Source: Paenibacillus sp. L3-i20 (GTDB lineage: Bacteria > Bacillota > Bacilli > Paenibacillales > Paenibacillaceae). From it: a DNA stretch of 64,000 nt. This document shows, one piece after another, positions 44,851 to 53,294 of this stretch. Where the stretch lies: assembly GCF_022180385.2 (NCBI RefSeq), contig NZ_BQME02000002.1, positions 496,001-560,000 on the forward strand, written 5' to 3'. Below the pieces are notes generated by a model. That model was given only the letters and a program-made list of their open reading frames with translations. It made no database searches and had not been told where the DNA came from. How positions within the stretch are numbered: the first letter of the stretch is position 1; every line of letters starts with the position of its first letter. A program made the position numbers and the translations under genes.

Positions 44851-47258
44851 ACGTAAGGTTGAACCGAGGAGTAGGAATGATTGCAATAATGGTGGTTATG
44901 GCATTATTGTTGTCAGCGTTTCCAATGACAGATATTTCCTATTCAGCAAAGGACGATGGAGGAATTGAAGTACAGTCTCAAATAGGGTACTCAAGTTATT
45001 CTAAAGATTCAAAGTGGAATCCGCTTAAACTGACACTAACGAACAAAACAAAAGAGGCAGTAGAAGGGGACGTTGTCGTTTCAACAATAACTAGGGAAGG
45101 TATTACGAATGATATCGTTGTACCTGTTGAACTGCCTATGGATACTGCAGTCAAAGTATCACTTGCATTGCCAAGCGGTTTTTTATCTAAAGATACGAGC
45201 CGTATTCGTTTTTTTGAAGGTTCATACAAAAGCGGTAAGGAAGTTCGTATTATTGGTCAAAATTATTTGTCAAAAGCGATGAAAAATAGTTATTCCATTG
45301 GGGTCGTTTCGAGAGATCCAGATACGTTAAACTTTATGCCTTCTCTAAATCAAAAAGGATATAGTATCGATGTAGTACCAATTACAATTGAGGATCTGCC
45401 AGCTGATGCTTTATTGCTAGATTCCATCGATACTCTCGTTATAAATGACGTTGACTCTGGCGAGTGGGATAAGAAGGTTGTTAAAGCAATTCAGGATTGG
45501 GTCACTAAAGGTGGAAGTCTAGTTCTCTCTGGTGGTGCTGGGTATGCTTCAACAGCAAAAGCCTTCAAAGAGATTGCACCAATAGAAGCAAATGGCACAA
45601 CAGAACTTAAAAGCACAGAATCAATGGCTGCTATTGGCGATGCTGAATTGAAGCTAGACCAGCCAATTACACTTTCTAACGGCAACGTCGTAGCTGGTGA
45701 TGTTCTGATCAGTGAGTCTGACGTACCGATTGCAGTAGAAAATCAATTTGGCTTCGGTTCGGTCATTTATGTCGCTTATGATCCTTCTTTAGAACCAATG
45801 TCAACATGGTCAGGGAATGCAAACTTATGGTCAAGGTTGTTGCAACGGAACTTAATACGAAATCAAAACAACCAAGGTGGCTATGTTCAAATAGGGTCGT
45901 GGAATGGTTCAGGAGATGCTTTTCAAAACATTAAATATGTAATTGACCAGTTTCCATCGATTAAAGCACCTCGCTTTGCTCTGTTGCTAGGTATGTTTGT
46001 TTTGTATATGTTGCTAGTCGCACCAGTACTCTACTTCATCTTACGTAAGACGGATCGAAGAGAATGGGCTTGGTGGATGATTCCGACATTCTCAATCATT
46101 ATGGGAATAACGATCTTTTATATTGGAGCGGAAGATAAACGTGCCATATCTGCCCACACAATTGAACTCATTGAAGCATCGAATGATGGCAAAGTTGTTG
46201 TATCTGGGGGTACTGGTCTATTTATTCCTACTGGGGGAACGGTTACGGCATCATTCTCAGATAAACGTACGATTCAACCGTATGCTGATGATGTCAACGG
46301 CTTTGTGAATGGAGCCCTCTTACTGGATGGTAAATATCAATTCAAGTCGGGAGAGGAAGAAAGTATAGCTAGATGGGAGTCGGTTCCCTATTGGTCAACA
46401 CGAAAGCTATGGATGGAAAGACGTGTAGTAGATAGTGCTGAGACAGGATTGTTTTCCGTAAAATATGAGCAAAAAGATGGAAAAACATTGATCAATGTTA
46501 CGAATAATACAATTGCTGATTTGACGAATGTTTCACTTATTATGAATGGTCATGTAGTACGAATCGGGGATCTCAAAAAGGGTGAAAACGGTGCTGCTGC
46601 CAGACCATCAGGAAAAATGGCGTATTCCAATAATTATAGTAACTATAGTGATTTTATTTTTTCTACTCCATCAACAACCGGTAGGCAAGAAGATAAAGAT
46701 CGTGAACGGAATATCACCGATAATTATTTTGGCCACAATAATGGGATGTCAACTACAGTAATCGATCCGGTTATAGTTGGATATAGCATTGATCATGAGT
46801 CACAATATGAGGTCGATGGAAAAAAAGTAAAATCGGATAATTTGAAAATGTGGATTCAAAAACTAGATTCTGTAGAGAAGGTTGGAAATAAGGTCGTTGT
46901 ATCTGCGGGAACTATCCAGCCAATTATTACTTCCCATACGTTAAAAACATTTACCAATTACGGAAGTAATGTTCAAGGATCTAATGGTGAGTTAATCATT
47001 GAATATTTAGTACCTAATGTTAATCGAATTAACTATGACAAAATAAATGTTCAATTCGATATTAATAATCGCCCAGATGTTTCATGGACAATTTGGAATG
47101 AAGCTTCTGGCCAATGGAATGAAATTAATGATTCATTAAAAGTTGCGAATGACTATTTGGTAAAAGGCGGCTCTATTCGTATTAAGGCATCGGTAACCAA
47201 TGAAACGGGTATTATATTTCCACAAATCGTCCTTGAAGGAGAGGAGAAGCAGCAATGA
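44847..47258 (+). CDS. Large membrane protein with amidotransferase-like outer domain
   Basis: This 803-residue envelope protein has a signal segment (about 9-27) and an outer region with a beta domain (about 33-130; WNPLKLTLTNKTKEAVEGDV). A GATase1-like Rossmann domain follows (about 150-340; LVINDVDSGEWDKK, DWVTKGGSLVLSGGAGY, FGSVIYVAYDP), then two membrane helices (about 375-430) and another outer beta-rich region. No catalytic Cys is evident in the GATase-like part, so it is probably structural. GTG start behind GAGAGG. The next gene overlaps by 4 nt, making this the membrane partner of the following ABC transporter and MoxR/vWA genes. Confidence 0.8.
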   Translation: MNVRLNRGVGMIAIMVVMALLLSAFPMTDISYSAKDDGGIEVQSQIGYSSYSKDSKWNPLKLTLTNKTKEAVEGDVVVSTITREGITNDIVVPVELPMDTAVKVSLALPSGFLSKDTSRIRFFEGSYKSGKEVRIIGQNYLSKAMKNSYSIGVVSRDPDTLNFMPSLNQKGYSIDVVPITIEDLPADALLLDSIDTLVINDVDSGEWDKKVVKAIQDWVTKGGSLVLSGGAGYASTAKAFKEIAPIEANGTTELKSTESMAAIGDAELKLDQPITLSNGNVVAGDVLISESDVPIAVENQFGFGSVIYVAYDPSLEPMSTWSGNANLWSRLLQRNLIRNQNNQGGYVQIGSWNGSGDAFQNIKYVIDQFPSIKAPRFALLLGMFVLYMLLVAPVLYFILRKTDRREWAWWMIPTFSIIMGITIFYIGAEDKRAISAHTIELIEASNDGKVVVSGGTGLFIPTGGTVTASFSDKRTIQPYADDVNGFVNGALLLDGKYQFKSGEEESIARWESVPYWSTRKLWMERRVVDSAETGLFSVKYEQKDGKTLINVTNNTIADLTNVSLIMNGHVVRIGDLKKGENGAAARPSGKMAYSNNYSNYSDFIFSTPSTTGRQEDKDRERNITDNYFGHNNGMSTTVIDPVIVGYSIDHESQYEVDGKKVKSDNLKMWIQKLDSVEKVGNKVVVSAGTIQPIITSHTLKTFTNYGSNVQGSNGELIIEYLVPNVNRINYDKINVQFDINNRPDVSWTIWNEASGQWNEINDSLKVANDYLVKGGSIRIKASVTNETGIIFPQIVLEGEEKQQ

Positions 47259-48262
47259 GTACGATTGAATCGTTAGAAAATAAGGATCTCCCAACCTTCA
47301 TTTACGAATTAGAGAACGAGGAAATGAAACCAATGATAGAAATTCGCGGATTAGCGAAATCGTTCGGAACATTTCATGCGCTCAAAGGTATAGATCTGAC
47401 GATAGCAAAAGGTACAGTATTTGGTTTTGTAGGACCCAATGGAGCGGGAAAATCAACAACGATGTCTATTTTAGCGACATTGCTTGCTCCAAGTGAAGGC
47501 TATGCAAAAGTTGATGGTTTTGATGTAACGAAACATCCTCACGAAGTTCGAAAGCGGATCGGATATATGCCGGATTTTTTTGGTGTTTACGATCAGTTCA
47601 AGACGGTGGAATATTTGCATTTCTATGGAGCAAGCTACGGTATTCCAAAAGCTGAGAGAGAAGCTTTAATTCCTCAATTACTAGAGCTCGTTAATCTATC
47701 GGACAAAAAGGAAGCGTATGTAGATACGTTATCACGTGGAATGAAGCAAAGACTTTGTCTTGCTCGTTGCCTTGTACATGACCCTGATCTACTTATATTG
47801 GATGAGCCAGCCTCTGGACTTGATCCTAGGGCGAGAATTGAAATGCGAGAAATATTGAAAGAACTTAAGTCGATGGGGAAAACGATTATTATTTCATCAC
47901 ATATTTTGCCAGAACTTGCGGAGATGGTAGACGAAATTGGGGTCATTGAGCATGGTTCTATGGTAGCAGTTGGCAACGTGTCAGATATTCAGATGCGTCT
48001 GCGTGTAAAACGATTCCTTCATATTCGCCTGCACGACCGTTTAGATGAAGCAGAACAATTTCTGCGTGATCGTCCCTATGTTAATCGTCTGCTGCGAGAT
48101 GAGAATGGATTGCAAATTCATTTCGGCGGGCAGGATGAGGAGCAATCTGCGCTTCTGCTTGAACTAATCACTGCTGGATTCCGGGTTATCTCATTCAGTG
48201 AAGCACAAACAAATTTGGAAGATGTGTTTCTGGAAATAACGAAAGGAGGCGGAGATATCTAA
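47255..48262 (+). CDS. ABC transporter ATPase
   Basis: This is a 335-residue ABC ATPase of the ABC-2/drug and lipid exporter type. A short N-terminal extension (about 25 residues) is followed by Walker A GPNGAGKST, signature LSRGMKQRL (Arg replaces the usual Gly of LSGG), Walker B LLILDEPASGLDP and switch ISSHILPEL. The C-terminal part (about 250-335) is the typical extra domain ending NLEDVFLEITKG. It overlaps both neighbours and must work with the permease encoded next. Confidence 0.92.
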   Translation: MSTIESLENKDLPTFIYELENEEMKPMIEIRGLAKSFGTFHALKGIDLTIAKGTVFGFVGPNGAGKSTTMSILATLLAPSEGYAKVDGFDVTKHPHEVRKRIGYMPDFFGVYDQFKTVEYLHFYGASYGIPKAEREALIPQLLELVNLSDKKEAYVDTLSRGMKQRLCLARCLVHDPDLLILDEPASGLDPRARIEMREILKELKSMGKTIIISSHILPELAEMVDEIGVIEHGSMVAVGNVSDIQMRLRVKRFLHIRLHDRLDEAEQFLRDRPYVNRLLRDENGLQIHFGGQDEEQSALLLELITAGFRVISFSEAQTNLEDVFLEITKGGGDI

Positions 48263-49179
48263 TGAAGGAGCAGGCTTTAGCAAAAAACAATGGAAGACGG
48301 TTTGGAATCAAATGGATCAATCCTGTGCTCGACAAAGAATTTCGACTTCGTATGCGCACTCCACGAGCGATGTGGACATTGTTCTTTTATTTATTCGCAA
48401 TAGGACTTATGGCGATGAGTGCTGTTTACTTGACTCAAGTTATGTCAGGTCGAGGTGGTGCCTACAATCCAGAGCAGAGTAAAGTGTTGTTTTCATTCTT
48501 AAGTATGGCACAGCTCGGATTAGTAGCATTTATGGCTCCAGGCTTGACCGCTGGTGTAATTAGTGGGGAACGTGAGAAGCAAACACTTAATTTGCTTCTC
48601 ACAACCCAGCAGAGCTCCTCTACAATTATACTTAGTAAGCTCGTTTCATCACTTAGCTTTATGATACTGATTGTTATAAGTACGATACCGGTTTACAGTA
48701 TGATTTTTTTGTATGGCGGTGTTTCGCCGAAGCAAATGATTCTCATATTTTTGTTTTATGTATTTGTTATGTTTGTTTTGGGATCTTTTGGAATATTGTT
48801 TTCTACTATTTTGAAGCGAACGATGATTTCAGTTATTGCCACCTACGGTGTTACATTATTTATATTTGTAGGAACGGTAATTATCTATTTTGTATTGCAA
48901 GGAATAGCAGAACAAGCTAGTTACAATTCAGCGGGAGTAAGAACTGAAGATTACTCTTGGATCGGAAATATACTGGCGTGGAATCCTGCTGTTGCCTTAT
49001 ATAGCATTCTTGATCCTTCAATATCAGACCATATTAATAACAATTATTCCAATAGATCTGGTCATATAAAGGGAAGTTTATTGCCGGTATGGCTAAAATT
49101 TATGATTATTTATACTGTTTTGTCTTCTTTAGCTTTATGGCTTGCTATACGTAAGCTTCGTCCACGGCTCAAGCGATAG
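48262..49179 (+). CDS. ABC-2 type permease
   Basis: This is a 305-residue membrane protein with about six helices and the typical ABC-2 N-terminal layout: NPVLDKEFRLRMRTPRAMW on the cytoplasmic side, then AGVISGEREKQTLNLLLTTQ after the second helix. Start and stop codons of neighbours overlap by 1 nt (TAATG). It pairs with the preceding ATPase; the substrate is unknown. GldF-like permeases have this form, but no gliding genes are nearby. Confidence 0.9.
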   Translation: MKEQALAKNNGRRFGIKWINPVLDKEFRLRMRTPRAMWTLFFYLFAIGLMAMSAVYLTQVMSGRGGAYNPEQSKVLFSFLSMAQLGLVAFMAPGLTAGVISGEREKQTLNLLLTTQQSSSTIILSKLVSSLSFMILIVISTIPVYSMIFLYGGVSPKQMILIFLFYVFVMFVLGSFGILFSTILKRTMISVIATYGVTLFIFVGTVIIYFVLQGIAEQASYNSAGVRTEDYSWIGNILAWNPAVALYSILDPSISDHINNNYSNRSGHIKGSLLPVWLKFMIIYTVLSSLALWLAIRKLRPRLKR

Positions 49180-49204
49180 GTTTGTTTAGAAGGAGGTTTG
49201 TCTG

Positions 49205-51058
49205 GTGTCTAAAGAGCCATTGCATACTTATCTGAGGACAGTTCGTTTTCGATTGTCTCTATTTCGATTAATCCGTGTATTGATAATAGGACTATTAGGT
49301 GGTAGTTTCGCGGGAGCGTCAGTTTTACTAAGCAGCCGAATGTTTCCTCTACTATATGCTAAATGGTTCTTCGTGGCCTCAGTCCTAATAGGTATAGCGA
49401 TTGGTATTGTTATCGGAGTGTGGAAAAGGGCATCGATTAATGAAGCAGCTAGAACGATGGACAAAAGCGGGACAGAAGATGCGATTATGACTGCTCTTGA
49501 TGGCTTGGATGTTTCCAAGAGAGCAGAAGCGAATGGAGGGGTATCATTCCTTGTCATGCTTCAACGTGAAGAAGCGGAAGCGGCGGCAAAGGAATATGTT
49601 ACCAACATTAAGAAGAAGTTACCATGGCCGGCTTGGCACAGATGGCGAAAGATGGTATATGGAGCACTCGTTCTTTGGGTAGTTATTATCATCATGCTAA
49701 TTATACCGAATCCGCTTGACGAACGAGCGGCAGCATTAGCAGAGGTGAAACATGCACGTGAACAACTTGAGCAGGAAGCAGAGAAGTTAACAGATGAGAT
49801 AGCAGCAGCCGAATTGCCAGAGGAAGCGAAGGAAGAGCTACTTAAGCCAATTGAGGAGCTTAGACGCGAACTTGAATCATCGGGCATAGATGCGATAGAA
49901 ACGTTGGAGCAACTTGCGGAGACGATGAAGGAATTAGAGCAAGCGGCAAGTGAGGCGAAGCTTGCTAGTGAAAGGCTGGAAGCAGCGGCCAAGATGATGA
50001 GTGAAGAGCCTAATTTGCAACAGCTGGGTGAGGCTCTGAAAGACACCGATGTCGCTGCAATGAAGAGGGCGATCGACGAACTCCGATCGCAGATGAAAGA
50101 GCTGTCGCCAGCGGAGCGCGAAGCGCTGGCGGAAGCGTTAGAGCGGCTGGCGAATGAGCAGCCGCAAGAGGAGGGCGCCGCTAGCGAGCTTGCAGCGGCG
50201 CTTGAGAAGGCGGCGCAGCAAGCTCGCGCCGCCGAGGAAGAGGGGGCGGCAGAAGGCGAAGCCGCCCCCGACAAGGGCAAGGGCGGCGATGGACTTGCCG
50301 CCCTTGAGAAAGCACTCGCCCGCGAATTGTCGCAGGGCGAGCTAGAGCAGTTGGCCCGGTCTATGTCGGGCCAGCTCAATAACAGCGGCGGGCAGCTTGC
50401 AAAGCAGCTGGCCCAGCAGGGCGGCGGAGTGCCGCCATCTTGGGCGAGCGCCGCTGCTGGTGGCGCATCTGGAACGAGCAGTGGCAGTTCTGGCAGCCAA
50501 TCTGGCGGATCTTCGGGTGAAGGAGGTCAAAGCGGTACTCAGGGCGGAGAAGGCGGGTCTGGCGGCGAATCAGGAAGCGAAGGCACGAATGGAACTGGTC
50601 CAGGCGAAGGAGAAGGTAGTGGTTCGGGCACAGGAAGCAGCAGTGGGTCAGGATCAGGCACTGGTTCGGGCGCAGGAAGTGGCAGCGGGTCAGGATCAGG
50701 CTCGGGAAGTGGTTCGGGTGCAGGTGCAGGAAGCGGGTCAGGATCAGGTACAGGTTCGGGAAGTGGTTCTGGTCAAGGTGGCGGTGCTGGAGTAGGTATT
50801 GGTGATCGGAACTTGGTCACGACTCCGCGCAGCATGGAAGGGTCAGGTAATATTCAACAAGATGGAGGGCCTTCAACAGGCGGAGAGACACAAACGGGAG
50901 GTCAATCCCCGATGATTGATGGGACAACTCGACCTTACGAAGAGGTGTATAACGAATATGCAGCGGAAGCGAAGAAATCACTTGGTCGCACGCAATTACC
51001 GTCTAGTATGCAGAATAAAGTAAAACAATATTTCGATGAAATCCAACCGAATCGATAG
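49205..51058 (+). CDS. Coiled-coil membrane protein with Gly/Ser-rich low-complexity segment
   Basis: This is a 617-residue protein. Two membrane helices (about 18-38 and 43-65) and a third (about 155-172) are followed by a long Glu/Ala-rich coiled coil (about 175-360; EELRRELESSGIDAIETLEQ). A low-complexity stretch of Gly-Ser, Gly-Ala and Gly-Thr dipeptides (about 415-530) comes next, and then a conserved-looking tail (RPYEEVYNEYAAEAKKSLGR ... QYFDEIQP). It may resemble DUF4175-type proteins that sit beside MoxR operons. The coding DNA around 50090-50460 is GC-rich. GTG start, AGGAGG 8 nt upstream. Confidence 0.8.
   Translation: MSKEPLHTYLRTVRFRLSLFRLIRVLIIGLLGGSFAGASVLLSSRMFPLLYAKWFFVASVLIGIAIGIVIGVWKRASINEAARTMDKSGTEDAIMTALDGLDVSKRAEANGGVSFLVMLQREEAEAAAKEYVTNIKKKLPWPAWHRWRKMVYGALVLWVVIIIMLIIPNPLDERAAALAEVKHAREQLEQEAEKLTDEIAAAELPEEAKEELLKPIEELRRELESSGIDAIETLEQLAETMKELEQAASEAKLASERLEAAAKMMSEEPNLQQLGEALKDTDVAAMKRAIDELRSQMKELSPAEREALAEALERLANEQPQEEGAASELAAALEKAAQQARAAEEEGAAEGEAAPDKGKGGDGLAALEKALARELSQGELEQLARSMSGQLNNSGGQLAKQLAQQGGGVPPSWASAAAGGASGTSSGSSGSQSGGSSGEGGQSGTQGGEGGSGGESGSEGTNGTGPGEGEGSGSGTGSSSGSGSGTGSGAGSGSGSGSGSGSGSGAGAGSGSGSGTGSGSGSGQGGGAGVGIGDRNLVTTPRSMEGSGNIQQDGGPSTGGETQTGGQSPMIDGTTRPYEEVYNEYAAEAKKSLGRTQLPSSMQNKVKQYFDEIQPNR
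50610..50790 (+). repeat. In-gene tandem repeats encoding Gly/Ser dipeptides
   Basis: Short imperfect units such as GGGTCAGGATCAGG and GGTTCGGG recur with small variations. They code for alternating Gly-Ser, Gly-Thr and Gly-Ala. Slippage could change the length between strains without breaking the frame when units are multiples of 3. Confidence 0.85.
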
Positions 51059-51107
51059 CGTTTGGGCTAGTAAATAGAAACATTTAAGCATTAGGAGGAA
51101 GCTCATA

Positions 51108-52097
51108 ATGATTGAAACGAAGGAACAGCTGACGGAAGCTACAGCGAAGATAGAAGCGCTTAAAGAAGAGATCGGGCGAGTTATCGTCGGTCAATCTACT
51201 GTTGTCGAGCAGCTGCTATGGTGTCTAGTTGCAGGAGGACATGCGCTGCTGGAAGGCATTCCGGGCTTAGGCAAAACGATGTTGGTTCGAACGCTAGCGG
51301 ATACCGTTGCTCTGCAATTTTCACGAGTTCAGTTCACACCGGATCTAATGCCATCTGATATTACAGGAACGACACTAATCGATTTTGGTGCTCAGGGAGC
51401 AGCGGCGCAGCGATTTCAGCCGGGTCCTATATTTGGCAATTTAGTACTTGCTGATGAGATTAACCGTGCAACACCGAAGACTCAAAGCGCCTTGCTTGAA
51501 GCTATGCAGGAAGGAACGGTAACAGCTGGTGGAGTGACCCACCAGTTGCCGAAGCCTTTTTTTGTGCTTGCCACACAAAACCCAATAGAGCAAGAAGGTA
51601 CATATCCATTGCCAGAGGCTCAGCTTGATCGGTTCCTGCTTAAGATAGGTGTAGATTATCCGACGCGGGAAGAGTTGAAGGAAATCGTTATTCGTACAAC
51701 CTCAATTAATCAACCTAAAACAGAAGTTGTTATGAGCGGTAATGAATTAGCTGCAATACAGCAAGTAGCCAAACAAATATTGGTAGCCGAGGATGTTCTC
51801 GATTTAGCTGTTCAGTTAGTTATGCATACACATCCAAATGAAAGCGAAGCTCCTGTCGATGTGAAACGTTATGTTAGATTTGGTGCAGGCCCTCGTGCAT
51901 TGCAAGCACTAATCTCGGTAAGCAAAGTCCGAGCATTGATGGCTGGAAGAATGCATGTTTCATGGAATGATCTACGTCAAACAGCGTTGCCTGTATTACG
52001 GCATCGTATCGTTATGAGCTATGAAGCTCAAGCAATTGGGCTTTCTAGTGACAGAATTACAGAGACTATTTTACAAGCAATAGAGGCAAAGCGATGA
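51108..52097 (+). CDS. MoxR-family AAA+ ATPase
   Basis: This is a 329-residue MoxR ATPase. It has Walker A GIPGLGKT (50-57), Walker B VLADEINRATPKTQSALLEAM, sensor 1 LATQNPIEQEGTYPLPEAQLDRF and a C-terminal lid domain. MoxR proteins act as chaperones that remodel or load metal into von Willebrand A partners. Here two vWA membrane proteins and a DUF58 protein are encoded just downstream. AGGAGGAAG precedes the ATG. The DUF58 gene overlaps its stop by 4 nt. Confidence 0.95.
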   Translation: MIETKEQLTEATAKIEALKEEIGRVIVGQSTVVEQLLWCLVAGGHALLEGIPGLGKTMLVRTLADTVALQFSRVQFTPDLMPSDITGTTLIDFGAQGAAAQRFQPGPIFGNLVLADEINRATPKTQSALLEAMQEGTVTAGGVTHQLPKPFFVLATQNPIEQEGTYPLPEAQLDRFLLKIGVDYPTREELKEIVIRTTSINQPKTEVVMSGNELAAIQQVAKQILVAEDVLDLAVQLVMHTHPNESEAPVDVKRYVRFGAGPRALQALISVSKVRALMAGRMHVSWNDLRQTALPVLRHRIVMSYEAQAIGLSSDRITETILQAIEAKR

Positions 52098-53146
52098 TAG
52101 AGGAACATATTGTCGGGAAAGAGTCGGAAGCGATTCCTTCTGCTATTGGACAAGCTGATGGCAACGAGGCTCTCCATCTTTTATTTCCTGATCTATCTGT
52201 ATTAACGGCAATAGATCGGCTGCGAATCGCAGGGGGCAAACGGGTAAAAGGGACGATGACTGGCAAAAGACGCTCTGCTCTATTAGGCAGCTCTCAGGAA
52301 TTTGCAGATTATCGACCATACTCTCCGGGTGACGATGTTCGCCGGATTGATTGGAATGTTTACGGTCGGACGGGTAGAGCCTACTTGCGTCAATATTGGG
52401 ACGAACAGGAGCTCCATGTTCATCTTTATGTGGATACATCTCGATCAATGGCTTTTTCGGGAGGGGCAAATGTCAGTAAGGGTCAATATGCGTTCCGCCT
52501 TGCAGCATGCATCGGCTATGCAGCATTAAATGGTGATGATCGTTTATCTCTTAAGTTATTTGATCATGCAGTTGTATCGGGAGAACAATCCACGTTGCAT
52601 GGCAGAGGTGCTTCCATGAAGCTGTTTCGATATTTAGCGACCCACTATCAAGCCAGCTCGGAGAATAAGGCTGACTTTATCGACTCGGCTGATGATTTAA
52701 CTATCAAAGAGATTAGTGATTTCGAGCAGACTCAGATTCAAGATATGTCAATTCCTTTTCGATTACCGGGAGCGTTACCGCGTCGTTCTGGTGTTACATG
52801 GCTTTTTACTGATGCCATGTTTGAAGATGGAATTGAAGCAACACTTGTTTCTCTAACGGCTGCTAGGCAGCAAATCGTACTTGTACATATTTTGTCACCA
52901 GAGGAACTGAATCCTCGTTTGAGTGGTGAGTTAAAACTTATTGACAGTGAGCTCGGCACAGGGAAAGAAGTAGCTATTTCCAATAACTTATTACAGGATT
53001 ACCGCGCTGCTGTTGCAGCATATCGTGAAGATTTAAGGCGCTTATGTGCGGAGAGAGGCGCTTCTTATTTATTTATCGAAACAAGCACTTCGGTTAAGGA
53101 TGCAATAAAAATAATGATGATGACTCCAAATACAATAGGTCAGTAA
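52094..53146 (+). CDS. DUF58 domain protein
   Basis: This is a 350-residue DUF58 protein, usual partner of MoxR. The hallmark block RPYSPGDDVRRIDWNVYGRT (around residues 74-93) is followed by the vWA-like strand LHVHLYVDTSRSMAF with a DxSxS metal site. It has no membrane helix. It overlaps the MoxR gene (ATGA). It probably binds the MoxR ATPase and bridges it to the membrane vWA proteins. The C-terminal part carries a short Rossmann-like end. Confidence 0.93.
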   Translation: MIEEHIVGKESEAIPSAIGQADGNEALHLLFPDLSVLTAIDRLRIAGGKRVKGTMTGKRRSALLGSSQEFADYRPYSPGDDVRRIDWNVYGRTGRAYLRQYWDEQELHVHLYVDTSRSMAFSGGANVSKGQYAFRLAACIGYAALNGDDRLSLKLFDHAVVSGEQSTLHGRGASMKLFRYLATHYQASSENKADFIDSADDLTIKEISDFEQTQIQDMSIPFRLPGALPRRSGVTWLFTDAMFEDGIEATLVSLTAARQQIVLVHILSPEELNPRLSGELKLIDSELGTGKEVAISNNLLQDYRAAVAAYREDLRRLCAERGASYLFIETSTSVKDAIKIMMMTPNTIGQ

Positions 53147-53294
53147 ACATCTGTAATTAGTAACCACTGTTAATTACTATAAAGCTAACTTGTGCCTGAG
53201 AAGCAGGAAGTAACTATCTACATCTAATCACAAAGGACTACTTACTAAAAAATGGACGACGTTGCTTCGTTAAGAGCAGAAAGGAGGAGATTTG

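Noticed and set aside
49561..50379. 272-codon minus-strand frame opposite the coiled-coil gene
   Set aside because: Ser/Ala-only composition is the antisense of Glu/Ala/Arg codons; no ribosome binding site or homology.
50610..50790. CRISPR or mobile-element repeat
   Set aside because: Units are short, imperfect, in frame and code for Gly/Ser; no spacers, transposase or terminal repeats.
50397..50795. Second plus-strand frame over the Gly/Ser repeats
   Set aside because: Out-of-frame reading of the repeat DNA giving Val/Arg/Gln repeats; no start signal.
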